DNA of 64,000 nt from G965227875 sp965227875 (GCA_965227875.1 OZ245783.1:5252572-5316571), one strand, 5' to 3'. Positions 35,668 to 45,141 are shown, numbered from the stretch's first letter. Notes: generated by a model from the sequence alone, not told the origin. Program-made: numbers and translations.

Positions 35668-37272
35668 ATGCTCGATAACGCGTACGACGTCGCGATTGTC
35701 GGGTCCGGCGTGGCCGGCGCTCTCGTGGCGGACCGCCTTGCAGGACAGGGCCTGAAGGTGCTTATGATCGAGGCCGGGCCCTGGATCGATGGCCAGGAGG
35801 TCTTCCAGAACACCAGCAGCTCGCCGGAGTGGGACATATCTGCCGGTTATCCCGACCCCGAGATCGCGCCGCGGGTCGGCGGTCCGAGAACATCCGAAGT
35901 GCTTCGGATCAACGGCGGCGAGCCCTCCACGGTCGAGTACCTCAGAAATGTCGGGGGAACCACCTGGCACTGGTCGGGCATCGCGCCGCGCTACCTGCCG
36001 AGCGACCTGTCGACGAAATCGAGTTTCGGATACGGCGTGGACTGGCCGCTGACCTATGACGAACTTGAGCCATACTATTGCGATGCCGAGGATGAACTCG
36101 GCATTTCCGGCGACAGCGATGCCGACTACGGTGCGCCCCGGTCGCGTCCGTTTCCGGTCGCTCCCATGCCCTTTTCCGCGTTCGACCGGAAGATTGCAGC
36201 AGCCCTCGCGCCTTACGGGATCGAGCTGCAGCCGACACCGCAACCGCGTGGTCTGAAACCCTACCAGGGCCGACCGGCCTGCGAGGGCCACAATCTCTGC
36301 ACGCCCATCTGCCCGATCGGCGCGCAGTACAACGCCTCGATCCATGTGCGCCGCGCGCAGGACAAGGGCTGCGCCGTAAGCGCCGATACGGTCGTCACCA
36401 AGGTCTCCGCAGGTCCCGACGGCCATATCCGGCATCTGGAATACAAACGTTCGGACGGCAGCCGGGGGACGATAAGCGCCCGCATCTACCTGCTCGCGGC
36501 CAATGGCCTCGAGACCCCGAGACTGCTGCTGGCCTCGCGCGACGACGCTCATCCGGACGGGATCGCCAATCGTTCCGGCGTCGTCGGGCGCTATCTCATG
36601 GACCATGCGGAGGTGCACTACACGATCAGGATGACCGAACCGGTCTATCCCGGTCGCGGCCCCCTCTCGCTGTCCGTCTCGTCGAGCTTCAGGGACGGTC
36701 CGTTCCGAACCGCCCGCGCCGGCGGGTTGCTCGTCGTCGACAACAACCTGAACCTGCGGCCCATCGTCCACGAACTGGCCGTGGCCGGACATGCCGGCCC
36801 CGACTTCGACCGCAGGCTGCGTGCCGAAGCCGCACGCCGGTTCCGCTTCATCGTCATCGCGGAAGAGAAACCGGACTACGACAACCGCATCGCGCTGGAC
36901 TGGACCAGGCGGGACGGTGCCGGCCTGCCCGCTATGGACATCGTCCATCTAATCGATCCATATAGCCATGCGGCCGGGGACTACCTGGGCGGTCTGCTGA
37001 AGAAGATGACCGATGATGGACTTTTGCATGTGGTAGGTCGGCGCGACGCCCAGCTGAGTTCGCATTTGATGGGGACGATCCGAATGGGCAACGATGCCGC
37101 CACATCCGCTCTGGACCGGCATGGAAGAAGTCACGACCATCCGAACCTGTTCGTGGCCGGCAGCGCGGCATTCCCGACCGGTGGCACGGGGAACCCGACA
37201 CTCACGATCGCCGCACTCAGCCTGTGGACCGCAGACGCGATGTCGCGACACCTGAGGAGCACACTTGACTGA
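35668..37272 (+). CDS. FAD-dependent GMC oxidoreductase 4 (iron-sulfur type large subunit)
   Basis: A 534-residue GMC flavoprotein: YDVAIVGSGVAGA near the start, NVGGTTWHWSGI, C205-X5-C211-X3-C215 (CEGHNLCTPICPIGA), H466 (SHLMGTIRMG) and N509 (GTGNPTLTI). The catalytic pair is intact. An in-frame TTG seven codons upstream is an alternative start. Its last codons overlap the TTG start of glycosyltransferase 2, so oxidoreductase and synthase are translationally coupled, the strongest evidence that the two enzyme types act together. Confidence 0.93.
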   Translation: MLDNAYDVAIVGSGVAGALVADRLAGQGLKVLMIEAGPWIDGQEVFQNTSSSPEWDISAGYPDPEIAPRVGGPRTSEVLRINGGEPSTVEYLRNVGGTTWHWSGIAPRYLPSDLSTKSSFGYGVDWPLTYDELEPYYCDAEDELGISGDSDADYGAPRSRPFPVAPMPFSAFDRKIAAALAPYGIELQPTPQPRGLKPYQGRPACEGHNLCTPICPIGAQYNASIHVRRAQDKGCAVSADTVVTKVSAGPDGHIRHLEYKRSDGSRGTISARIYLLAANGLETPRLLLASRDDAHPDGIANRSGVVGRYLMDHAEVHYTIRMTEPVYPGRGPLSLSVSSSFRDGPFRTARAGGLLVVDNNLNLRPIVHELAVAGHAGPDFDRRLRAEAARRFRFIVIAEEKPDYDNRIALDWTRRDGAGLPAMDIVHLIDPYSHAAGDYLGGLLKKMTDDGLLHVVGRRDAQLSSHLMGTIRMGNDAATSALDRHGRSHDHPNLFVAGSAAFPTGGTGNPTLTIAALSLWTADAMSRHLRSTLD

Positions 37273-39616
37273 GATCTCCACCAGCCCGTCGCCGCGGTCG
37301 CGGGGTGTCTTGCGGATGCTCCGGGATGCCTTGCCGCCCAGCGCCACCGAAGACAACCGTTTGCACGAAACGCGAGGCAGGCATCGCCTCCGCGCGGCGA
37401 TCTTCTGCTTCTACGTGACGACAGCCGCCGCCTATTTCATCTGGCGGCTTACCGTCTTCAACACAGAAAACCCGTTCTACAGCGCGCTGTTCTATGCGGC
37501 CGAACTGTTCTCCACGGTCATCTGTTTCGTGATCGCCTTTACCGGATGGCGGCGGATCACGGTCCCCCATGGCGGCCCCATCCCCGACGTCACCGTCGAC
37601 GTCATGATCACCACGTACAACGAGCCCGTCGACGTCATCCGCCGCACCGCGCTTGGCGCCCTTGCCATCGAGTATCCTCACAAGACTTGGATCCTCGATG
37701 ACGGAAACCGGGACGAAATCCGTGATCTCGCAACCGAACTCGGCTGCAACTACCTCGCCCGCACCGAGAACAAGGGCGCGAAGGCGGGAAACCTCAACAA
37801 CGGCCTGAAACACAGCACCGGCGAGATCATCGTCACGCTCGACGCGGATCATGTGCCACAGCGAAACTTCCTTCACGAAACGCTGGGGTACTTCAACAAT
37901 CCGAAGATGGCGATGGTCCAGACCGTGGAGGACAACTTCAACTTCAACAGTTTCCAGTACGGGCGCGACAAGACCGACCCGCTCATCTGGAACGACCAGT
38001 CCGTCTTTCGCAATGTGGGCCAGCCGGGTCGAAACCACTGGAACGCCGCCACCTGGTGCGGAACTTCCGCCGTCCTACGCCGCAGCGCGCTCGAGGCCAT
38101 CGGCGGCATCGCGGAAGAAACCGTCACCGAGGACATGCACACGGCGGTCAAGCTGCAGCGCGCCGGGCATGACACGGCGAGCCATCCCACGCCGCTTGCC
38201 TACGGCATCGCGCCGCACGGCCTCGCCGGCTTCCTGCGGCAGCGCCTGCGCTGGGGCGAGGGCAACATGCAGGTGCACCGCGAGGAGGACCTGCCCTTCT
38301 CGAGCGGGCTGACCTGGGGCCAGAGCCTGTGTTACAGCGCGCTCGCATGGAACTACCTGAACGGCTGGCAGCGCTTCATCTACATGCTCGCGCCCATCAT
38401 TCTGCTCTTCCTGCAGATCCCGCCGTTCATCTCCGACCCCGTAGTCTTCCTGGCGTTCTTCTGCCCCTACATCATCTTCACCTTCCTCCTGTTCGAGGAA
38501 TTCGGCCGCGGCTATGGCCGCCTGATCACGTCGGAAAAGTTCAGCGTCGCGCAGTTCGTGCCCGGCATGCTTTCCGTCACCGGCCTGTTCAGGGCGAAAA
38601 TCAGGTTCCGCGTATCCTCCAAGGAAGTAGACAACCGTGTTCCCTTCACCATGGTCGCACCGCAGGTCCTGGTCGTGGGGCTTTGCCTCGCCGCGATCAT
38701 ATTCGGCGGTGTCATGCAATGGGTCGCCCCGCGGGAGGCCCTCCCGCTCTGGCTCTACGCCTTCGTCGGCCTCCTGGCCGCCTATAACGGAGGCCTCGCC
38801 CTCAGTGTGATCGTCGACACACTGCGGGCAGCGCGGTATTTCGAGTCGCCGTATCGCCACCTCGTGGATGTGCCGTTCCGGCTGGAACTTCCGGACGGCT
38901 CCAACGTGCTGCTGGCATCGCGTGAACTGTCCACCGAGGAGATCGTTTTTAGGCTCCCCGCCGGCTTCGACGTATCCGGCGTACCGGCCTGCGACGCCCG
39001 CATCTTCCTGCCCGGCCTGAACGCCGACATCAGGCTCTCCGAATTTTCCAGGGACACGCGCGCCGGGAACCCGGACGTCACCGCACGGATCGAGTGGGCG
39101 CAGCCCCGCCAGAAAGACGACGCTGACCTCGTCCTGCATGCGGGCCGCTGGTTCCGCCCCATCTACGGATACCGTGAAACCAGCCGCACGCCCTACGACA
39201 TCCTGAAGGATTTCCTGGACAACGGGTCCTGGCGCCGTCCGGGCAGGACCCGATGGAAAGCCGTTCTGTGGCGCCGGGCGAGCGCGCCGGAGGAAGACCC
39301 GCGGATCGGATACGTGGACGCACGCGGGCCGGGAGAGTCGAATGTGACCGGCATGATCGCGTTTGCCGACACCCTTCCCGACGAACCGGTCATCGTCGAG
39401 GCGCCGGGTGACGCGAAAGGTACGGCCCGTCAGTGCCTGCTTCTGTCCGAAACCGATCGCAGGGGAACGGACGATGAAGACGCCCTGGGTCTCTTCCATG
39501 GACGGATGTGCCGGGCCACCGTCGTACCCGCGGCCGTGACCGTTTCCACGTCCGAAACACTCTCCTTCCCGCGACGACAAGCCGAACGGCAGGCCATCGT
39601 GGAACCGGCGCAATAA
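37265..39616 (+). CDS. Cellulose-synthase-like family 2 glycosyltransferase 2 (BcsA-type)
   Basis: A 783-residue membrane glycosyltransferase with two N-terminal helices (~44-62, 72-92), DDG (145-147), DAD (193-195), TED (288-290) and an intact QRLRW (326-330), then several membrane helices and a C-terminal beta-rich domain. The PilZ RxxxR and D/NxSxxG motifs are not evident, so c-di-GMP control is unlikely or different. Translation begins at TTG (37265-37267) five bases after GAGGAG, overlapping the oxidoreductase 4 stop. The later ATG at codon 18 has no such site. It likely makes the same type of glycan as glycosyltransferase 1. Confidence 0.92.
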   Translation: MTEISTSPSPRSRGVLRMLRDALPPSATEDNRLHETRGRHRLRAAIFCFYVTTAAAYFIWRLTVFNTENPFYSALFYAAELFSTVICFVIAFTGWRRITVPHGGPIPDVTVDVMITTYNEPVDVIRRTALGALAIEYPHKTWILDDGNRDEIRDLATELGCNYLARTENKGAKAGNLNNGLKHSTGEIIVTLDADHVPQRNFLHETLGYFNNPKMAMVQTVEDNFNFNSFQYGRDKTDPLIWNDQSVFRNVGQPGRNHWNAATWCGTSAVLRRSALEAIGGIAEETVTEDMHTAVKLQRAGHDTASHPTPLAYGIAPHGLAGFLRQRLRWGEGNMQVHREEDLPFSSGLTWGQSLCYSALAWNYLNGWQRFIYMLAPIILLFLQIPPFISDPVVFLAFFCPYIIFTFLLFEEFGRGYGRLITSEKFSVAQFVPGMLSVTGLFRAKIRFRVSSKEVDNRVPFTMVAPQVLVVGLCLAAIIFGGVMQWVAPREALPLWLYAFVGLLAAYNGGLALSVIVDTLRAARYFESPYRHLVDVPFRLELPDGSNVLLASRELSTEEIVFRLPAGFDVSGVPACDARIFLPGLNADIRLSEFSRDTRAGNPDVTARIEWAQPRQKDDADLVLHAGRWFRPIYGYRETSRTPYDILKDFLDNGSWRRPGRTRWKAVLWRRASAPEEDPRIGYVDARGPGESNVTGMIAFADTLPDEPVIVEAPGDAKGTARQCLLLSETDRRGTDDEDALGLFHGRMCRATVVPAAVTVSTSETLSFPRRQAERQAIVEPAQ

Positions 39617-39636
39617 TTGCGTCACGCAGTGGCGGG

Positions 39637-40203
39637 TTACTTTTCCCAGAACATCTGGACCGCGTAGAAGGTGGAGCCTTTCTGGACGACCCCGGTGCTG
39701 ACATACCGGTAGTCGCGGCCCATGAGGTTCCGGCGGTGACCTGCGCTGCCGAGCCAGACCTTCATCATGTGGCGCGCCTGCCCCGACGCCGTACCGGCCC
39801 TCTTCGCACTGCGGAGAGCGTTCTCCCCGTGCGTACCGTGCTCCTCTCCGGCAAACGCCTCGAAGCGCACCGAGAACCGGTCGCCGCGCTTGGACCTGTG
39901 CCCGACCCGCCCGGTACGCAGGAGGTCGATGGCCTGCGCGCGTGCCGCCTTGCGCAGAAGACCGCTCGCCTTGACGCCGCGCCGGCCGGCCTTCCGGCGC
40001 GCGGACGACGCGAGCCCGTCGAGCAGCTTCTCGAGGTCGGCCCGCACGCGCACCCCTGCCGGAGGCCGCGCGAGAAGCCCTTCGGCGTAGGCCCGATAGG
40101 TCTCGAAGCCGGTGGCCCGGTCGGCGGCCGGTCCGACGAGAACGCAGGTGATCGCCGCCAGCGCCAATACAAACGTCGCGAAACCTGTCCGCATGATATC
40201 CAC
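39637..40203 (-). CDS. Secreted CAP-domain (SCP/PR-1-like) protein
   Basis: A 188-residue protein with a signal peptide (FATFVLALAAITCVLVGPAA) and a CAP domain: LLRKAARAQAIDLLRTGRVGHRS, GENAL and MKVWLGSAGHRRNLMGRDYRYVSTGV, including the histidine/glutamate cavity residues. CAP proteins are extracellular and of varied or unknown function in bacteria. It is convergent with glycosyltransferase 2, 20 bp away, and may or may not belong to that cluster. An ATG three codons later is an equal start. Confidence 0.88.
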   Translation of the reverse strand: MDIMRTGFATFVLALAAITCVLVGPAADRATGFETYRAYAEGLLARPPAGVRVRADLEKLLDGLASSARRKAGRRGVKASGLLRKAARAQAIDLLRTGRVGHRSKRGDRFSVRFEAFAGEEHGTHGENALRSAKRAGTASGQARHMMKVWLGSAGHRRNLMGRDYRYVSTGVVQKGSTFYAVQMFWEK

Positions 40204-40287
40204 TCCATTGCCGGCCGGATTCCGTTGAGCGCCGGCGCGTCATCTGCTACATGGACGGCCTTGCCACCGCAAGCCCGGAAAGTTCTC

Positions 40288-41586
40288 ATGATCCCCCGAT
40301 ATACGCGCCCCGACATGGCTTCCATCTGGGAGCCTGAGTCCAAGTTTCGCATCTGGTTCGAAATCGAAGCCCACGCCTGCGACGCGCTCGCCGAACTCGG
40401 CGTGATCCCGAAGGAAGCCGCCGCGACGATCTGGGAGAAAGGCGCCTTCGAGGTCGACCGCATCGACGAGATCGAACGCGAGGTCAAGCACGACGTCATC
40501 GCCTTTCTCACCAACCTCGCCGAACATGTGGGACCCGAGGCCCGGTTCGTCCACCAGGGGATGACGTCGTCGGACGTGCTCGACACCTGCTTCAACGTCC
40601 AGCTGGTCCGCGCCGCCGACATCCTCATCGCCGATCTGGATGACCTGCTCGCGGCCCTGAAGCGGCGGGCCTTCGAGCACCGGGAGACGGTCTGCGTCGG
40701 CCGCAGCCACGGCATCCATGCCGAGCCGGTCACCTTCGGCCTCAAGATGGCCCAGGCCTACGCGGAGTTCGATCGCAACCGCGAGCGCCTGGTCCAGGCA
40801 CGCAGGGAGGTCGCCACCTGCGCGATTTCCGGTGCTGTGGGCACGTTCGCGAACATCGATCCGCGGGTGGAGGAACACGTCGCCGCCGCGCTCGGACTGG
40901 AGCCCGAACCGGTGTCCACCCAGGTGATCCCGCGCGACCGGCACGCGATGTTCTTCTCCGTGCTCGCCGTGGTCGCGAGTTCGATCGAACGGGTGGCGAC
41001 CGAAATCCGCCATCTCCAGCGCACCGAGGTGCTCGAGGCCGAGGAGTATTTCTCCCCGGGCCAGAAGGGTTCGTCGGCCATGCCGCACAAGCGGAACCCG
41101 GTGCTGACGGAAAACCTCACGGGCCTCGCCCGGCTGGTCCGCTCGATGGCCATGCCGGCCCTGGAAAACGTCGCCCTGTGGCACGAACGCGATATCTCGC
41201 ATTCGTCCGTAGAACGCGGCATCGGCCCGGACGCCACCGTCACGCTCGACTTCGCGCTGGCACGCCTGACCGGCGTCATCGACAAGCTCGTCGTCTACCC
41301 CGAAAACATGATCGCCAACATGGACCGCCTGGGTGGCCTCATCCACAGCCAGCGGGTCCTGCTCGCCCTCACCCAGGCCGGCGTCAGCCGCGAGGACGCC
41401 TATCGTCTCGTGCAGCGCAACGCCATGCCCGTGTGGCGCGGCGAGGGCAATTTTCTCGAACTGCTGAAGGCGGACACCGAAGTCTCGGCCGCACTGACGG
41501 ATGCACAACTCGAAGCCCTGTTCGATCTCGGCTATCATACCAAGCATGTGGGCACGATTTTCCAGCGGGTCTTCGGTGAATCCTGA
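40288..41586 (+). CDS. purB: Adenylosuccinate lyase PurB
   Basis: A 432-residue lyase acting twice in purine synthesis: SAICAR to AICAR and adenylosuccinate to AMP. The fumarase/aspartase-family signature GQKGSSAMPHKRNP (~260) and TSSDVLDT (~90) are intact. The ATG at 40288 (MIPRYTRPDMASIWEPE) matches the usual start; a long upstream extension of the frame is shadow of the CAP gene on the other strand. Confidence 0.97.
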   Translation: MIPRYTRPDMASIWEPESKFRIWFEIEAHACDALAELGVIPKEAAATIWEKGAFEVDRIDEIEREVKHDVIAFLTNLAEHVGPEARFVHQGMTSSDVLDTCFNVQLVRAADILIADLDDLLAALKRRAFEHRETVCVGRSHGIHAEPVTFGLKMAQAYAEFDRNRERLVQARREVATCAISGAVGTFANIDPRVEEHVAAALGLEPEPVSTQVIPRDRHAMFFSVLAVVASSIERVATEIRHLQRTEVLEAEEYFSPGQKGSSAMPHKRNPVLTENLTGLARLVRSMAMPALENVALWHERDISHSSVERGIGPDATVTLDFALARLTGVIDKLVVYPENMIANMDRLGGLIHSQRVLLALTQAGVSREDAYRLVQRNAMPVWRGEGNFLELLKADTEVSAALTDAQLEALFDLGYHTKHVGTIFQRVFGES

Positions 41587-41616
41587 CCGTTCGGGCGGTC
41601 TGGGGAGCGCCACGCC

Positions 41617-41898
41617 ATGAAACCGCCGGCCCAGTGGGACTGGGGACAGATCTCCTTCACCATCGCCGCCACCTGCCTGTTCCTGCTGGCGCTCCTGTCC
41701 GTCTTCGGACTGGCGACGCCCAAGGCGGCCGGTGCCCTCATGGTCGGGCTGTTCTTCGCCGGAACGATCGCCTGGTCCATCCAGGCCAAGCGAAGATGCC
41801 CCCATTGCGGAGCGGTCTACGGCTACCGGTTCAGGATCTTCAAGATCAACGACTGCCTGAAATGCGGAGAAAGCTTCGACGAGGAGCCGAAGAAATAG
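41617..41898 (+). CDS. Small membrane protein with a zinc-ribbon tail
   Basis: A 93-residue protein I cannot name. Two hydrophobic helices (~12-32, 37-55) are followed by a cytoplasmic zinc-ribbon-like tail with CPHCG and CLKCG, 21 residues between the pairs. It lies 30 bp after purB and may share its transcript. Confidence 0.7.
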   Translation: MKPPAQWDWGQISFTIAATCLFLLALLSVFGLATPKAAGALMVGLFFAGTIAWSIQAKRRCPHCGAVYGYRFRIFKINDCLKCGESFDEEPKK

Positions 41899-41916
41899 GC
41901 CCCTGACCGTCCGGTC

Positions 41917-42711
41917 TCAGTCGTCGCCGTCGCTATCGTCGGGATTGCGGATCATGTCCAGCAGGAATTCGCCGCCGATCCGGGCGTAGGCGATCTCGTT
42001 GGCGACCGTGATGAACTTGAAGCCCATGTCGCTGTAGGTCCGGGCGAGCTCGGGCGTGTTGGCGAAAATGCCCGGGATGACGCGATGGGCATGGGCCTTG
42101 CGAAGGATGTGGTCGACGGCCTCCATCACCACCTTCTCGCCCGGATCGACCATCTTGCCGCCGGTCAGCGAGACGCAAAGATCGTTCGGTCCGATGAAGA
42201 CCCCGTCGATGGCTTTCGACGACATGATCGAATCGATGTTGCCGAGCGCGGTTTCGGTCTCGACCATCGCCCACGACAGACAGAAGTCATTGGCTTCCGC
42301 CAGGTAGTCGTTCTTGTCGAAATCGAGCACGTCGAGCGCCCGGTGCGGGCCCCAGCTTCTCAGGCCCAGCGGCGGAAACTTCGTTTCGCGGCCGAACCGC
42401 GACGCATCCTGCCCGGTGTTGACCATGGGGCAGATCACCCCTTGGGCGCCGGAGTCGAGGATGCGGCCGATCATGCCCTCGTCGCCCAGAGGCATGCGCA
42501 CGATCGCGGCCTTCCCGGAGGCGGTCACGATGGCCACCGTGTCCAGCATCGATTCGTAGTCGAACGTACCGTGCTGCATGTCGACGACGACGGAGTCCCA
42601 GCTGCCCTGGGCCACGACCTGGGCGACGTATTTCGCGGGATTGCTCATCCACGCGGAAAAAACCGTCTCGCCGGCTTTCAGCCGTGCGCTGAGATACTCA
42701 CGTGTCATCAA
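41917..42711 (-). CDS. HpcH/HpaI-family aldolase (2-oxo acid aldolase / citrate-lyase-beta type)
   Basis: A 264-residue class II pyruvate aldolase-like TIM barrel. Conserved parts: VVVDMQHGTFDYE (the common D-x-E-H-G has Q for E), RMP at ~83, PMVNTGQDA, the metal-ligand glutamate in METETALGNID, and the aspartate in FIGPNDLCVSLTG. Members cleave 4-hydroxy-2-oxo acids to pyruvate or glyoxylate and an aldehyde; the substrate here is unknown. It is followed downstream by the convergent small membrane gene and precedes nothing on its strand. Confidence 0.9.
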   Translation of the reverse strand: MMTREYLSARLKAGETVFSAWMSNPAKYVAQVVAQGSWDSVVVDMQHGTFDYESMLDTVAIVTASGKAAIVRMPLGDEGMIGRILDSGAQGVICPMVNTGQDASRFGRETKFPPLGLRSWGPHRALDVLDFDKNDYLAEANDFCLSWAMVETETALGNIDSIMSSKAIDGVFIGPNDLCVSLTGGKMVDPGEKVVMEAVDHILRKAHAHRVIPGIFANTPELARTYSDMGFKFITVANEIAYARIGGEFLLDMIRNPDDSDGDD

Positions 42712-42739
42712 TGGTCCCCTCGTGACGCCGGAAGGCGCG

Positions 42740-43063
42740 TCAGCGCGCGGCCTCGACCTGCTGCACGGCCGTCTGCATCAGTTCGTCCATGGTGCGGCGA
42801 ATCTGGTGGTCCGACTGGTCGACGCCCTTGTCGTCGAAATCCTTGCGGACCTTGCGGAACACATCCTCGTCGCCGGGCTCCTCGAAATCGGCCTTCACGA
42901 CCGACTTGGCGTAGTCTTCGGCCGCGTCTCCGCTGAGACCCAGCTTTTCCGCCGCCCAGAGGCCGAGCAGCTTGTTGCGGCGCGCGGTGGCCTTGAAGCG
43001 CAGTTCTTCGTCATGGGCGAACTTGCTTTCGAAGCCGTCCTTGCGTTTATCAAAACTCGACAT
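42740..43063 (-). CDS. DUF1476 protein, alphaproteobacterial ATP synthase inhibitor (zeta-subunit type)
   Basis: A 107-residue, mostly helical charged protein beginning SSFDKRKDGFESKFAHDEELRFKA, the signature of DUF1476 proteins. The Paracoccus member is the zeta subunit that inhibits F1-ATPase hydrolysis. The start at 43061-43063 is chosen over an upstream in-frame start by family match. Its position beside purC is common in alphaproteobacteria. Confidence 0.92.
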   Translation of the reverse strand: MSSFDKRKDGFESKFAHDEELRFKATARRNKLLGLWAAEKLGLSGDAAEDYAKSVVKADFEEPGDEDVFRKVRKDFDDKGVDQSDHQIRRTMDELMQTAVQQVEAAR

Positions 43064-43422
43064 GGGTCTCTGCTCCCTGATCTGAAGTCGTCGCGATGTG
43101 CACAAAGGCATAGCTTGAGGATGCGTCTAAATCAACAAATCCATGGCCGTTTGGTGGACCTTGTGCCCCGCATTCGCAAGGGAGTCGCGGGCCTGCCGGT
43201 CGCGGCAAATTGACCAATGGCACCGGACACGCGGCATCTGTAGAAGAGCGCTGCCGGAACGCACCGGCGTCCGGTCCGGATAAGAGTCGACGTCTGGGCG
43301 GATTCGTTATAGTTCTCCGGAAATGATCGGAATCGGATATCATGCCGATGCGTCGCGCTGGCGACGCCTGCCGCCACCGGACGACAGCAATACGACGACA
43401 GCAATACAGGGAAATCTGAGAC
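43064..43422. other. Intergenic region between divergent DUF1476 and purC genes; nothing further recognised
   Basis: This 359-bp spacer must hold promoters for both directions. I see no convincing gene, structured RNA, or repeat in it. Confidence 0.6.
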
Positions 43423-44187
43423 ATGAGCCGTCGGCGCCGCGTGTACGAGGGCAAGGCAAAGGTCCTTTATGAAGGACCCGAACCGGGCACGCTCGTGCAG
43501 CACTTCAAGGACGATGCCACCGCCTTCAACAACAAGAAGCGCGACACGATCGATGGCAAGGGCGTCCTCAACAACCGGATCTCCGAATACCTCTTCACGC
43601 GACTGAACGAGATCGGAATCCCCACCCATTTCATCCGCCGCCTCAACATGCGCGAGCAACTCATTCGCGAAGTCGAGATCGTGCCGGTGGAAGTCGTGGT
43701 CCGCAACGTGGCGGCCGGTTCGCTGGCCACCCGGCTCGGTATCGAGGAAGGCACGCCCCTTCCCCGCTCCATCATCGAGTTCTGCTACAAGTCGGACGAA
43801 CTCAACGACCCGCTGGTGTCGGAGGAACACATCACGGCCTTCGGCTGGGCCACCCCCCAGGAAATCGACGACATGATGTCGCTCGCGTTGCGCATCAACG
43901 ATTTCCTCGCCGGCCTGTTTCTCGGCATCGGCATCCGTCTCGTGGATTTCAAGATCGAGTTCGGCCGACTCTACGAGAACGACATGATGAGGATCGTGCT
44001 CGCCGACGAGATCAGCCCCGACTCCTGTCGTCTCTGGGACATGAAGACCGACGACAAGCTCGACAAGGACCGGTTCCGCCGCGACATGGGCGGACTGATG
44101 GATGCCTATCGCGAAGTGGCCCGCCGTCTCGGCGTGCTGCTTGAAAACGAACGGCCGGAAGGATCCGGACCCGTACTGGTGAAGTAA
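43423..44187 (+). CDS. purC: SAICAR synthetase PurC
   Basis: A 254-residue enzyme joining CAIR and aspartate. [11 protein letters not shown] at the N-terminus, [11 protein letters not shown], and LVDFKIEFG with [12 protein letters not shown] are diagnostic. First gene of purC-purS-purQ-purL. Confidence 0.97.
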   Translation: MSRRRRVYEGKAKVLYEGPEPGTLVQHFKDDATAFNNKKRDTIDGKGVLNNRISEYLFTRLNEIGIPTHFIRRLNMREQLIREVEIVPVEVVVRNVAAGSLATRLGIEEGTPLPRSIIEFCYKSDELNDPLVSEEHITAFGWATPQEIDDMMSLALRINDFLAGLFLGIGIRLVDFKIEFGRLYENDMMRIVLADEISPDSCRLWDMKTDDKLDKDRFRRDMGGLMDAYREVARRLGVLLENERPEGSGPVLVK

Positions 44188-44209
44188 CCGACGAGGGTCA
44201 TATCTGCGC

Positions 44210-44455
44210 ATGAAAGCCCGCATCACCGTTACACTCAAAAACGGCGTTCTCGACCCCCAGGGCAAGGCGATCGAGAACGCGCTCGGATCCATGGGGTTCG
44301 CCGGCGTCGACAATGTCCGGCAGGGAAAGTTCCTCGAACTCGAAATTGACGAGTCGGACGAGACCGCGGCACGCAAGGCCGTGACCGACATGTGCGAGAA
44401 GCTGCTCGCGAACACCGTCATCGAAAACTACGACATCGAACTGGTGCCGGCATGA
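44210..44455 (+). CDS. purS: FGAM synthase subunit PurS
   Basis: An 81-residue protein of the PurS family ([33 protein letters not shown]). PurS bridges PurQ and PurL in the three-protein FGAM synthase. It overlaps purQ by 4 bp. Confidence 0.97.
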   Translation: MKARITVTLKNGVLDPQGKAIENALGSMGFAGVDNVRQGKFLELEIDESDETAARKAVTDMCEKLLANTVIENYDIELVPA

Positions 44456-45141
44456 AGGCAAGCGTCGTGGTGTTCCCCGGTTCCAACTGCGACCGGGATG
44501 TCGCCGTGTCGCTCGAACAGGCAATGGGCACGGCACCGGACATGGTCTGGCATGCGGAAACCGCCCTGCCCGACGGCGATCTCATCGTCCTGCCGGGCGG
44601 CTTCTGTTACGGCGATTACCTGCGCCCGGGCGCCATGGCGACCCATTCGCCCATCATGCGCGAAGTGGTGAAGAAGGCCGAGACCGGCACGCCCGTGCTC
44701 GGCATCTGCAACGGCTTCCAGGTCCTCACCGAAGCCGGCCTCCTCCCCGGCGTGCTGATGCGCAACGCATCGCTGCGCTATGTCTGCCGCGACGTGCTCC
44801 TGCGCGTGGAGCGCACCGATACCGCGTTTGCCGGCCGCTACGGCAAGGACCAGGTCATCCGGGTTCCGGTCGCCCACCACGACGGAAACTATTTCGCCGA
44901 CGAAGACACGCTCGAACGGCTGGAAGGCGACAATCGCGTGGCCTTCCGGTATTGCGACGAAGCCGGCGACATCTCTCCCGGCGCCAACCCGAACGGCTCG
45001 ATGCGCAACATCGCTGGCATCTACAACGAAGCTGGCAACGTGCTCGGGCTCATGCCGCATCCCGAACGTCTCGCCGACCCGGACCTCGGCGGCACCGACG
45101 GCAAGGGCATGTTCGAAAGCCTGGTGGAGACGCTGCAATGA
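44452..45141 (+). CDS. purQ: FGAM synthase glutaminase subunit PurQ
   Basis: A 229-residue class I glutamine amidotransferase with the nucleophilic cysteine in [12 protein letters not shown] and the C-terminal histidine/glutamate in LMPHPER. It supplies ammonia to PurL. The ATG at 44452 overlaps the purS stop; the stop overlaps the purL start (ATGA). Confidence 0.97.
   Translation: MKASVVVFPGSNCDRDVAVSLEQAMGTAPDMVWHAETALPDGDLIVLPGGFCYGDYLRPGAMATHSPIMREVVKKAETGTPVLGICNGFQVLTEAGLLPGVLMRNASLRYVCRDVLLRVERTDTAFAGRYGKDQVIRVPVAHHDGNYFADEDTLERLEGDNRVAFRYCDEAGDISPGANPNGSMRNIAGIYNEAGNVLGLMPHPERLADPDLGGTDGKGMFESLVETLQ

Noticed and set aside
30094..39616. A canonical bcs cellulose operon
   Set aside because: bcsB, bcsC and bcsZ are missing, no PilZ motif is visible, and the neighbours are GMC dehydrogenases, so the glycan should not be assumed to be cellulose.
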